The notes beneath the pieces are model-generated. The model had not been told where the DNA came from. It was given only the letters and a program-made list of their open reading frames with translations, and searched no databases. From positions 434,001-498,000 of the forward strand of contig JALRME010000017.1 of NCBI GenBank assembly GCA_026120035.1: a stretch of DNA of 64,000 nucleotides. The letters run 5' to 3'. Shown in pieces: positions 35,226 to 46,162 of this stretch. Position 1 is the first letter of the stretch, and each line of letters opens with the position of its first letter. The translations under genes and the position numbers were made by a program. Origin of the DNA: Coleophoma eucalyptorum. Lineage: Eukaryota; Ascomycota; Leotiomycetes; Helotiales; Dermateaceae.

Positions 35226-36788
35226 ATGTCTCCTCTCGCCTTTTCCTCTGCTCTTAAACCAGCACCTAAGAGAGGGAGGGGAAGCCCGAGAAATGGTGCT
35301 CTGACTTCGTCTACTACTGCTGTAAGTTTTCTTTGCTCTCTTCCACTCCTTGGTGGTAGGTTCTTGATTATCAAGTGGGTGGTTGAGAGATGGGAAACTA
35401 ACTTGGGGGTGTTCTACTCTAGGAGAAGGAGAGTAGGAAGGAGTGGAAAGAAGTAGAGAGAGTTGGTACTGTTCCTTCTACAAGTGTTGTAAGTTCCCCT
35501 GACCTTTCGAGTCTTGCAACCAGGAAAAAGGAAAACAAAAAAACAAGGAAGTCTATACTAACTTGGCCATTCAGAGACGATCGACTCGTGGTGTCACGAG
35601 ACCAAGTGAGAAGAAAGACGAAGAAGAGGAGGAAGGTGGGAGTAAGAAGTGGAAATGGATCGAACCACCCCTCGCCCTTGCCTCGCCCGCGAAGAAAATC
35701 AAAGAGACGACCGAAGACGGTGTCAGATTTGAGGGCCGGGTGGGTAAAATTCAAGATCTCCAAATCTACATGAATTGGATTGGGATTGAAAAAGTGCTGA
35801 CTTGGAAATTACAGGCTCCTATCAAGCCTTTGCCCGAGAGTCCTACCACTCGGATGGTGAGTGACTTGACTCAAGAAGTAGGATATGAAGAAGAACTTGG
35901 AGTCTGATGATTTGGTAGAACCACAAATACTTGGATGAGGAGTCCTCGGGTCTCACAAAGGCAAAGGACTGGAAAGAAAAGAAGGAGGAGATGAAGCACA
36001 AGTCAGAGACTATACCATGGGGCACCGTTCACCATTATCCCTCCCCATCTCAATTATTCATCGAAACAAACCGTGCAATCATTAGTGCAAATGCACAAAT
36101 TGTCTCTTTCCCCGCCCCAACCTCTTCTACTATCGTCGACAGAGATGAGAAACGCTGTTTCTACTTCGCCTACAACGAAGATATGGACACTTCCTTTCTA
36201 CAATCCCGGCAGCCATACGCACTGCTTGCCGGGGCTGCTAAGCTTGTAGACCACAAATTTTTCATCAATGAAGTTGGCTTCGCTGAAGTCGTTTCTCACA
36301 AGGGAAGCCAAGTCTACTGCATCCTGTTCTCAGTCCCTGAAACTGCACTTGCGAACGTAGATGTCGAGTTGGCGGTTGAAGGCTTATACAAGAAAGCTTA
36401 CCTCGAGGTAGAGACGATTGCATTAGGCTTGAACAAGTGGGGTCAGGTTCGCCTGGAGAATGATCGCGAGTATGCTGAGGCTGCTGGAGGTCTTGGGGAG
36501 GGTGAAATTGTACGGGCACTTGTCTGTGTCTCGAGTAAGCAGATTACAAAGCCGCGAGCGATTGATGAGAAGTTGGTTCCGTACATGAATAGAGCTATTC
36601 TGGAGGGGCTCGTGGAGGGATTTCCTGACGCGTATGTTGAAGAACTGAGGGAGGTTGTTCCCAGACCAATTGCGCCTTGGAATATGAGTGGAAGGAAGAG
36701 TGACAAGAAGAATGGAAAGTTTCGAGGACAGAGAGCGGAGGATGTTGCTAGCAAAAGAAAGGGTGGAAGATCAAGAAGGAGAGCCTGA
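35226..36788 (+). CDS. Gamma-glutamylcyclotransferase-fold protein
   Basis: Five exons, all phase 0: 35226..35321, 35423..35488, 35575..35739, 35815..35856 and 35919..36788, giving 412 residues. The short early exons encode a basic, then acidic, disordered N-terminus (APKRGRGSPRN; KKDEEEEEGG). The last exon holds a GGCT/AIG2-like fold: FYFAYNEDMD (about 204-213) occupies the place of the usual YFAYGSNM signature, followed by LLAGAAKLVDHKFFINEVGFAEV, GSQVYCILFSVPE and an ELAVEGLYKKAYLEV segment where the acidic catalytic residue normally lies. The C-terminus is strongly basic (RKGGRSRRRA), suggesting nuclear localisation. Because the Gly-Ser of the signature is replaced, activity as a glutathione or gamma-glutamyl cyclotransferase is uncertain. 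Confidence 0.8.
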
Positions 36789-37523
36789 AAAAGGCAATTG
36801 TGAGATATCTGGAATATCTGAGATGAAGGTGGATTACGTTAAGTCCTGTATACAGCGAAAATATGCATTACAAAATATGACTTGCTCGGGACTTCACCTC
36901 TAAACAGAAGACACAGCAACCGGAATATTATAACGACTTACAGAACAGGGATGGAGACTTTGTCGTCATACTAGATCATTGACAAGAACCAAGTGGTTTC
37001 AGACTAATCAGACATGGTGACCCAGGCAATAACAGTGATTAGACTTAGTAACCATACTGCATCATTAACGTGAACTTAGCCGTTGAAGACTAAGCACAGT
37101 GCAGTGACCTGAGTAGGAACAGCGATCGAGAATCAGTAGCCCTGGATGACCTTCCTTGACTTCGACTAGCCATTGAATTTTCTATTACCAAGTATCTGTG
37201 GATGATTTGAAATCAGTCTGGGATAAGGGTACAATGATTTGACTTCAATCATCGCAGAATATGACAGATATCTCTGCTAGTAATACTGTTGGTATGAATA
37301 TGACATTACTTGGTGGGATGAAGCTCAATGGCCAATGATTCCAGGGCACAATTGAATGGGTGAGTGTTGGCGCGATGAAGTGTCTAGGTCGAGGTTGAGG
37401 TCGAGGTCCATTATGCACGGTCCACAAAATTAAGTGCAATCGCGCTCTGTCGCGTCAACCTTTCAAAGCGCGTCTGCAAGTGCTTTCACAACTTCACAAT
37501 TACCAAACCACACCACAATCACG
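36789..37523. promoter_or_regulatory. Intergenic, PRI2 promoter
   Basis: 735 bp between two plus-strand genes. Just upstream of PRI2, at about 37436-37452, sits CGCGCTCTGTCGCGTCAACC. The ACGCGT core of an MBF-type site (G1/S gene control) is not present exactly, so no site is called. No other gene seen. Confidence 0.4.
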
Positions 37524-39196
37524 ATGATTAGACAAGAATTCTCGAGGATCGAGCCAAAGAGGAAGGCAAATGTCGACCATAGAAGGAAACAATTTGCGGT
37601 CCCAGCATACAAGGAACTCAGCTATCCAACTCGTCTGAACTTTTATACGGTCCCTCCCACCGCGGATATTACTCTGGAACAGTTTGAGCAATGGGCCATC
37701 GATCGTTTGAGAGGTGATGTATCTTGCACCCGAACAAGATGGTGTATACTGACGCGTTATAGTTCTCGCGGAACTTGAAGCCTGCTCAATCAGGAACAAA
37801 ACTCCTGCTGAGACAGCTGCTCATATGAAGCCTATTCTTGACAAATACTTGCCCCTCGCATCTAGTACATCTTCTTCCAGCGCAATCCAAGCTGAGCGAC
37901 AGAAGGATCATTACAGTCATTTCATTCTCCGACTCGCATTCGCATCTACAGAAGATCTTCGACGACGCTTTTCTCGCGTCGAGACCCAGCTCTTCAGACT
38001 CAGGTTTCAGGGGGATGATGTAAGAGAGAGGCAAGCTTTTGTTGAGAGTCTGAATCTAGACTGGGAGACTGTAGGGGAGGAAGAGAAGAGATTGTATGCT
38101 GCTGAATTGGTGGCTGCTGGTGGTGGTTATCCGAAGAGACTGGATGAGGAGAGCTGGTTTAAGGTTGACTGGGAGCGAGTACCCGAGCTGGTAGAGAGCA
38201 GGAGAGTATTTCTGAAGTTCGGAAAAGCATATGTCCCCGGAAGAGAACAACTTTCTATGGTTGTCGCAGAGTTTACGGATCGACTAGATAAGGCTCTTGA
38301 GGTATGTTTTCGAGGGTGGTGAGAGGCCGTGCTGACTTGGATATAGATGACATCGAGAGCGTTGCCACGCTTAGACGAGGATGATAGACTGACTCCAATT
38401 TTGGCGCATCTTTCCCAGAACTTTACTACTCCCGACGCCTCTTATAACAGTTCCTCAAGCTCGCTTCCTGGAGCAGATATCTCGGCGAGGAACATTGACG
38501 CTCTATCATCATCTTTCCCTCTGTGCATGCAAAATCTCCACCGATCATTACGCAGAGACGCACATCTCAAGCACTTTGGAAGATTGCAATATGGATTGTT
38601 CTTGAAAGGAATCGGGCTTAGTTTAGAAGAATCCTTGGTGTTCTGGCGAAGTTCTTTCCACAAAATTACGGACGATGTCTTCAACAAAGAATATCGATAC
38701 AACGTCCGCCATTCTTATGGTGATGTTGGTGGCGACAGCAACAGAAGAGGAAATGGCTATACGCCTTTCTCATGTCAAAAGATATTAACGGAAAGGCCCC
38801 CTGGACCAGGAGATTCCCATGGATGTCCTTACAGGCATTTCAGCGTGGATAACTTGACGAATCTTCTACAGGCCGTGGGCGTAAAGGACCACAAGGTCTT
38901 GCAAGGAGTGAAGGAAGATAAGGAGAAGCAGAAGTTCCATCTTGCTTGTAATCGGTATGTTTTCCGGTTAGGGCTCATAATTTACATGGCTAACTCTCTA
39001 TAGTGTCTTCGAGTACGCCCATCAACAAGAAATCAAGAAAGTCCGGGACAACGGCACATGGGGAGCAGCACAACTGGAAACCATCGTGCATCCAAATGAG
39101 TACTTCAAGCGGAGTTACCTCTTGAAGAACCTCGACAAGAATCCTGCTGGCACAGAGACTGGAAACAGAGATAGTGATGTGAAGATGGAGGGCTAG
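37524..39196 (+). CDS. PRI2: DNA primase large subunit
   Basis: Large subunit of primase in the DNA polymerase alpha-primase complex; it helps the catalytic subunit start and hand over RNA primers. Exons 37524..37713, 37763..38301, 38347..38954 and 39004..39196 give 509 residues (yeast Pri2 is 528). The four cysteines that hold the 4Fe-4S cluster are visible at about residues 303 (FPLC), 386 (FSCQK), 403 (HGCPYRHF) and 444 (HLACN). The spacing of 83, 17 and 41 is nearly that of the yeast protein. The N-terminal helical domain contains LSYPTRLNFYTVPP. ATG 37524 is chosen over the open frame beginning at 37434, which lacks an ATG. Confidence 0.95.
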
Positions 39197-42100
39197 GATG
39201 GTTCAGTTGATACGAATGGGTGTTTTGGGCGTTTGGTGGATTATATGCATCATGAACTGGATATTGGTGGAATTGTATTTTCACAAGGGAGCTGTAATGA
39301 AGAGACCTGAGGCATTGTGTATAGGATTGATAAACTACTTCCTGCTTGAGCCACTGCCATCGTCACGTGCAGCGTGAAGATATACTCGCAGCCGTTGCCT
39401 ATCCATTTGTTGCCTCCATTTCTTTACACATCAGCCTCCATCCTCCGAAATCGGCAAAACTTGCAGCAAACCCCAGAACCTCCAGGCTGTCGATCAGCCG
39501 CTGCGAAGCAAACGCTGATGTCTCTCTATTCCTAATTTGTCTCGACTGTGATAAGATAGGAAAGGAAAGGCGGGCACCAAAGAAGGTGCCGCACCTTGCA
39601 GCTCTTCCTGCCTCCCTTGTTTGACGTTTCACGTATGAGAAGCATAAGAAGGCAGAGGGGCGGGGGAACAAGGTGGTCGGGGGGTCATGCGAACATAAAA
39701 ATATTGTGACTTGTACGTTCTGTGACGTGGTTGCTTGCTTATACCGCAAACCTGCAGGAAAGGAAGGGAAAGAGAAAAAATTGGGTTGCGTAAGCGGGTA
39801 CTCTATCTGCATTCCTGCTGGGGGAGGATGCAAGTGATACTTACATACTTGGGTAAGATAGGCTGGGGAAGGAAAGTGATAGGCAAGCCAGTGTGCGTTG
39901 TACTATTTACTTGATGGACTTGGTTGGTGGTGATGATGGTAGTGATGCGACTTATTGGTGGTTTCTCGGCGGGGGTTGAGATAGAAGGGTAATATGGGTA
40001 GTTGCTATATTATATGATTTGCTATCACTTACTTACTGCTCTGGAGTGGATTGGGTGGTTGATGTGAGGTACAAGCCTCGGGAATAAGTTTCCTAGGGAT
40101 TGTGTACGGTAGTACAGTGTGGCTGGAAAGATGGGGGTAGAGGGGGGGGAGGGACAAAGGTGGGTGGTGGGTGATCGACGGAAAAAAGATCCGATACTGC
40201 TGTACTACTATTACCGTACTGTTATCATATTGGTGTCGTATGTTGTGATCATGATACGATTCGATGGCCAAGAAGGGAAATAAACGAGAGGGGAGGAAGA
40301 TAAGAGAAGGGAAAACTGAGCCAATGTATAGCCTGCTGTGCCTTCTATCCTACTGCATCTGCTACCTTCACCCTACCACCTGCACTCCCACACTGTTTCT
40401 TCAACGGCAGCTAGACTCCACTATACAAGCCTCTTTCTTTCCCTGATCTAAGAAAAAAAAGCTTCTCCCAATACTCCGATCTTTCCTTTAGGCTTATACG
40501 TCGTGAGTTTATGGAGGCAGGAGGAATTGCCAGCCAAAGAATAGCGCGATTGAGCAGCGATCGGGATTTATCCACAAAGGGTTGAAATCCGTGCCGTACG
40601 AGATCCACAGGGAATACAAGCCGGAAGTAAGCAAACGCGGTTTTTTTTTGTTAGTTTTTGCTGGACCGAGGGACAGATTTAAGAGAGGCAAAAAAAAAGG
40701 CGAGTCGTTTTCTGTCAAGATCGCGACGTGAGTAACGGGGTTTTTTTCTTGGTTGGCTTCATGCATCACCGGCACATGCATGCAGGCATGTGGGTGTATT
40801 GTGTGGTCTACAGTACGTATGCCGAAGGGCAAAGTGAGTATTCCCACCATTGAGTGGACTGTTGCCCCTCCTCCGTTACCAGAGTTGGCGCGAGGAAAAG
40901 GCGAGCTTGGCTGGACATAACCGTTTGGGCGGTTTGTGGGCGGGTAATGCACGGGACTTGGAGGGCTGAGGGTGTGGGAGAAGTGCCGGTGGTGTTGGAA
41001 GAGCTTATTTGGTTTGGTTTGGTTTGGTTTGGTTTTGCATTGTACTGGTGTCTGCAGATCTCACTCTACAAAGTAATGATGTGTGATCTAGTGTGACGAG
41101 AAAAGAAGCACGCAGAGCTTCGTGCTATTCAGAGCTATTCTGCTCGTGCCCGTACTCGTGCTCACCGAACGCATTCGGGCGGTCGATATCATGACATATA
41201 GTGACCTACCTATGCCCTACCTCAGGGCTTTCAATAAATGCCATGGTGTGATCCAATGCAGCTTGCGAAAATCAATCCTATTTATTGCCCATTGAGCAAG
41301 ATGATACATAGGGAGGTGTGAAGCACAAGAGCTGATTGAACGATGCGCGGCTGCTTAATGTTATATGGTGCGTGCTCTCTTGCAGAACAATGCCAGTCAA
41401 AGCAGAAGCATCAAAGCGTTCTGCAGATTGTGCAACTTGTGCAGCTTGTGCAGTGCAATTTACGTAGTGTGGTTTTCATTTCTTTCATTTTCCTCCTCCT
41501 TTTCTTCCTTTCTTCCTTCTGCCGTGGCCCTATCGACCAACGAGAAGAGCGGACAGGAGCGGCGGTAAGAATGAAGCTGTAATGATCGACAACCTTATAA
41601 TCTATTGACTAGATTAGACTGGAGCGTGGTGGGCAATGGCTGCCGTGTCGTGGTTGTGGTTATGATTTGCATATCGCCGTGCAAGGAAAAGGCCTGGAGG
41701 GTTTGATCAGCGAGATGAAAGTGAAAAAGAGAAAAAAATTCAAAGAAATGAGTAGAGCCGATAATAGAAACGGCTTGATTCGCTGACTCGTCGGAAGGAA
41801 TCCAGCGACTATGCTCATCTCTGGGGGGTACTCGGGCGAGCGAGCATGTGCTTGGATGTTCCTGTCGAGAAGATTATTCCATGCTCATCACCAACTAACT
41901 ATCTGACTTTCCTCCACCCCCTTGCTCATGCCGCTGGAGAACTCTCGAATAGCACTGGGGACCGATGGCTTTCTTGTTGGCTAATGGGTTAAGGCGCAAG
42001 ACATTGTTGTTGGATGGAGCGAGCTGTTCACCTTTCACATTCGCCTTTATCTTCACATCCACTTCCACATCCCTGGCCCCATAGTCTCGCTATTATGGAC

Positions 42101-42790
42101 TCTCTCAGGATGCTTTCGTCGTGCTGCACCTCATACACCCGCCCTCACATTCTGATAGACTCAAGCTTAAGCTGGAGGAGGACTTGCCATCCCTCCCCGC
42201 GACGATAGGATGGAGTAGTCAAAGGCGATAAAAATAAGAGAAATAATAATGATGATAATAATAGGATGCTGCCCCCCTCCTTCCATTCCACCTCATCGAA
42301 ATCCTTGCCAGCCTTAGGTGCTGCCTCCTGTCTTGCCTCTACGGAGTCGTCCCCACAGTTTCCGGGAGGCGTTCAAAATTCTGCAGGCAAGCGTTTTAAG
42401 GTAGGCTCACAGGCTTTTTGTAGGCTTAAAAGCAGTAGCCGCGCCTGAAGCAAGCGCAGCCATAAGCCCGTAAGCCACTTAGACGAGAACGTAAGAACAC
42501 AAGATTCACTCCCACGCCAAACGCAATCTCATCGTCAACTTCAACTCTTTCCCCGTACAACACCACCACCTCCTCCACCTCCACCCCCCACCAACTCGAC
42601 ATTATAGCCCTCGTCCACTCCTTTGGGGCTCGTCGATTTCTTCCATTCTCTTCTCCTTCGCTTTTTCCACCTACCCTCGAAATCCGTCGCGGTCCAGGGA
42701 ATTCATGAGCACTCGAGTTGCTGAGAGATCCTCCGCTTCGTCCCCCCAATCCAGCTGACTCGGAAGCTCGCTCTGGGTCAGCAGAATCGC
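39197..42790. other. Long intergenic region upstream of acrB-like gene
   Basis: 3.6 kb with no supported gene. It contains G-rich runs (gggggtagagggggggaggg near 40135-40152), a (TTTGG)n tract at 41009-41036, a CTTGTGCAG repeat at about 41430-41455, and an AATAATGATGATAATAATA tract near 42241-42262. The last 350 bp before 42791 are strongly pyrimidine-rich (caccacctcctccacctcc), like a fungal 5' leader. An upstream non-coding exon is possible. Confidence 0.4.
41009..41036 (+). repeat. Pentanucleotide microsatellite (TTTGG)n
   Basis: About five consecutive TTTGG units within the acrB-like upstream region. Simple-sequence repeat, no function assigned. Confidence 0.8.
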
Positions 42791-45601
42791 ATGAAGCCCA
42801 AGCGACAGCAAGGTGCTGCAACCCATCGAGATACTCGCCACGAGAACGGTTTGGTCGGCCCTGGCAAGAGGGTAAATAAGCAGAAGAGTAATGGTCACCT
42901 CAACGGTCATGCTAAAACCCCCGATTCCATACCTTCAACTCCTCCACTCCCGGCCACTCCTCCAGCAACCTCGAATGGACATGTGCACCTACCTGCTGAC
43001 AATCTAGCCGACCACAAGATGGCTTTGGATTCCCTCCGGAGACCCTCCGTCAGTAGCTATCAGGAGTCTTCTTCCTCGGAGTCGTATCATAACGCGCCCT
43101 CCATTTCCATTTCTCAGGAAAACCACCGCCGGATTGATGTCAATGCCGCGAAGAATCCTGCTGTTCATCGAGATGCGGGTCCGTTGAGCCTTGCCCTCAC
43201 GGTGCTGCGGTCCTGTCCTCTTGGGGACACTATTGCTATCCTCATTGTCCTTCTGCAACTCCCGCCGACCTTCCTGTCGATTGTCCACCTTCTCTTCGCA
43301 ACTCTTACCTTTGTCCCGCCCTCCAACTCCCCTAATTCCGCCTTGAGCTTCACGGATATTTTCGAAGGCACTCTAGGCACGCCTTCCCTCGCTACAATTG
43401 CAGTTGTTGATGCCTTTGTCTTGCTCATATGGATCTTATTATGGAGTCCACTTCAAGACATCCTGTTGGATCTGGCTCAATCCGTAATTGCTCTCACGCT
43501 CGGAGGGGGAACAGCTGGTCGCAGCGGAGGCATGAATAATGTGCTGGTCTGTTTTGGTGTTATAGGAGTATCCCATTTTGCAGGTGGAGGTAATGGTAAG
43601 AAGGCGGGTCTAGGGATGCTGCTTGCATCTTCTTCTCGCGGATTTCTGGGGTCATCAGATCCAGACGATCCTCTTGAACCACCACCTAGTGGTGTTAAGA
43701 GAGGTGCCAGCGCTCATGGCTGGATTCGTAGCGTTCTTGCAATTCATATTCTTACACAGGGGGTGGTGCGGTATATACGAGATTGGTATGTGAGGAGGGA
43801 GAAAAGAGACTCTACAGCTGCATCTATAGGAGATCCAGAAGCAGCAAATGGGCCTTCGTTGGTGAACAACGACAGCCCGACAAATAATGTTCAAAATTCA
43901 GAAACGGAGACTTCGACCTCAACTGCGGTTAGCCACACCGTGGTGACGTCCAAGAAGAAAAGAAAGCAGAGTGCGCAAGTCAGGATTCGACAACCACTGT
44001 GGGCAGCATTGGCTAGTACGAAGGTAGTCATGGTCAAGGAGTACGAAACTTCACACACAGCAGCAGAATCGGTAGGAGCAAATGCGACTGGTATCAACGA
44101 TCTCGGAAACGCACCATTTACAGCGGAGGCAGATCAAGTTTGGATCACCTATGTTGGATTTGACGAGGTTTATTTCAGCACGAGCTATTTCCCCACACAT
44201 GCATCTGATACAACCGATGAGTGCGATCAGAAGAAAACCTTGGACCACTCCGGAATCGACCGGTCCAAACCATGCTACGTTAGGGTTAACAAGACAATCT
44301 GGCAACCAACTAGAATTAATGTCACGGTGGATCCAGATCAAGCACCAGGACAAGACATGCGTTGGAGTGGTGAGATATTTGGCCTCGCGCCCATGTCTAG
44401 CTATGAATGCGATTTCGTGAGCACTGTAGACGAATCCATCATTTTCTCTACAAGTGTAAGAACTCTTCAAGCACCCACGACCGACTTGGCAGCTGCAACG
44501 CTTTCACCCAATACACAGATTCAAGGCCGTCCAGGATCACCAACGATGACCTTGAAGACTTCCATAGCTTCGTCCGAGGCCAAGTTGAACGAGGAACGCA
44601 ATCGTCAGAAGCGAGAGAGAAAGGATCAGAGAGCGAAACTCCACAGCTCTCGTAAGGAGATCGAGAAAATCATCGGCAATATCGCTTCGTCAGGTGGTAA
44701 CGATGATCGTTTGCGCCAGAAGGTTCTTCAGAGCAAGCTTCACATGAAACAAGCTGAAGATGCTGTCATTCAACTCGCTTCTCAGATAGAATCTCTCGAG
44801 ACGATCCCTACTGATGACTCGTCAGAGTGGAAGTACGAAAAGGAAGCTTTCCAATCTCAGAAGGAACTTCACAAACAATCCCGCCAAGATTTCCAACACG
44901 CCAAAGCCGCAACAGAACATGATATCCAGGCCCTGAATAATGAGGTAGCAGCTCTGCAACAGAAGCGCGAACGCATGCAAAGTCGTATTGCGAAGCTCAA
45001 TGGTGAGCATGAACGTATCACGGATGCCAACGCGAAGGGACTCGACGAAGCTCAACGTAAAGCCCGAGAACGCGAAGCCAAGGAAATTGAGCGCGCGAAC
45101 TTGGAAATACTTTACATTCAACGCTCCCAAGACCTAGCGGCGGAGATCCAGGAGACAGACGCTAGTTGCCAAGCAATATTTGCCACCATCCAAGCTCTGC
45201 AGGAAGCTCTCTACATCTCGCATAGCCCCACAACAGCACTTTCCCAACCCCACAATCCTTACTCGGAGATTCCAGAAGGCAATATCCCGCCAACTACCTA
45301 TTCGCCCTGGAACCAACCTCCCCCTTTCTATCCCGGAACCGGTCTTCAACAAGCCACTCGTACTCGCGGACGCAGCAGCTCCATGTTGAGCGATGTGAGC
45401 GGATTTACCCAATGGGACGAAAGCGAGCAACAACTCCTTCCACCAGAGTTTATCCCCCATTTCCCACATGGCGAGATAGGCAAGGAGAGGCAGAAGAGCG
45501 AGGACAACAGCAGTGCAAGCGGGAGCCGAAGTGGTAGCTCTCGTGATCCGAAGAGCCCTATCGGCCCTAAAAGCACTGCTGTCAAGTGGAGCTGGGATTA
45601 G
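42791..45601 (+). CDS. acrB: AcrB-like ubiquitination-network membrane protein
   Basis: Single-exon gene of 936 residues. The N-terminus (THRDTRHENGLVGPGKRVNK) and overall layout match the fungal AcrB family, first known from acriflavine-resistance mutants of Aspergillus nidulans and linked genetically to the arrestin CreD and ubiquitin ligase HulA. Hydrophobic helices lie at about residues 135-180 (GDTIAILIVLLQLPPTFLS; IVHLLFATLTFVPP) and 198-235 (VVDAFVLLIWILLWSPLQDI), with a further one near 312-330. A fibronectin-like or beta-rich region follows (about 395-570), then a long coiled coil (about 600-795, KLNEERNRQKRERKDQRAKL onward). The tail is Ser-rich. An ER/endosomal membrane location with a cytosolic coiled coil is inferred. 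Confidence 0.85.
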   Translation: MKPKRQQGAATHRDTRHENGLVGPGKRVNKQKSNGHLNGHAKTPDSIPSTPPLPATPPATSNGHVHLPADNLADHKMALDSLRRPSVSSYQESSSSESYHNAPSISISQENHRRIDVNAAKNPAVHRDAGPLSLALTVLRSCPLGDTIAILIVLLQLPPTFLSIVHLLFATLTFVPPSNSPNSALSFTDIFEGTLGTPSLATIAVVDAFVLLIWILLWSPLQDILLDLAQSVIALTLGGGTAGRSGGMNNVLVCFGVIGVSHFAGGGNGKKAGLGMLLASSSRGFLGSSDPDDPLEPPPSGVKRGASAHGWIRSVLAIHILTQGVVRYIRDWYVRREKRDSTAASIGDPEAANGPSLVNNDSPTNNVQNSETETSTSTAVSHTVVTSKKKRKQSAQVRIRQPLWAALASTKVVMVKEYETSHTAAESVGANATGINDLGNAPFTAEADQVWITYVGFDEVYFSTSYFPTHASDTTDECDQKKTLDHSGIDRSKPCYVRVNKTIWQPTRINVTVDPDQAPGQDMRWSGEIFGLAPMSSYECDFVSTVDESIIFSTSVRTLQAPTTDLAAATLSPNTQIQGRPGSPTMTLKTSIASSEAKLNEERNRQKRERKDQRAKLHSSRKEIEKIIGNIASSGGNDDRLRQKVLQSKLHMKQAEDAVIQLASQIESLETIPTDDSSEWKYEKEAFQSQKELHKQSRQDFQHAKAATEHDIQALNNEVAALQQKRERMQSRIAKLNGEHERITDANAKGLDEAQRKAREREAKEIERANLEILYIQRSQDLAAEIQETDASCQAIFATIQALQEALYISHSPTTALSQPHNPYSEIPEGNIPPTTYSPWNQPPPFYPGTGLQQATRTRGRSSSMLSDVSGFTQWDESEQQLLPPEFIPHFPHGEIGKERQKSEDNSSASGSRSGSSRDPKSPIGPKSTAVKWSWD

Positions 45602-46162
45602 AAACCCTAGTCGGATAAGATTTAGGTGTTTTTGCTGTTGTTGCTCGTGTAGTTTTTTTCGATCGCTCTTGTTCGAAGGCTACTACTGGCTGTTGCTGAT
45701 GACGAAGATTATGGATGGCGGGCTGTTGATGGAGATACTGATGTTGCTGGGCTGCGTTGCTGTGTCAAAAAAAAAAAAGTTGGCTGAGAGATAGAGTAGT
45801 GGAATCCTGATCTTCTATGGTAGATAGTCGTAGATACACCTTTCGAACGAATGTGAACATTTTTTGTTTTTGCTTCTTAACCAACTTTGTCCCTCTATGT
45901 AATTGTGGCCATACTGTCTGTCTATCGTGACTTGGAGATAGGGTCTTCAGTAGCACCCCAATCAGAACTGTACCGTTTAATCATGCATCATCGCATCGAT
46001 TAGCACAAACACACCGTGAAGGATCACTTTCGTATCAGATCTAGCTGCCAGTGAAGTTTAATCGGAGGTCTCTAAGACTAGCACGTACGAATGTTCCTTT
46101 CTCTACTCTCTCCTACTGCGTAAGGTATCTAGTCTGAATTACGCTCGAATTCACTCACACAT
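45602..46162. other. Convergent 3' gap
   Basis: 561 bp between the acrB-like stop (+) and the stop of the cysteine-rich membrane protein gene (-). It includes T-rich sequence and an A10-A11 run at about 45767-45777. No gene seen. Confidence 0.45.

Noticed and set aside
37434..37523. N-terminal extension of PRI2
   Set aside because: The in-frame extension has no ATG; the first ATG is at 37524 and matches the family start.
39346..39624. 92-codon frame after PRI2
   Set aside because: No motif, no splice support, lies in the PRI2 3' region.
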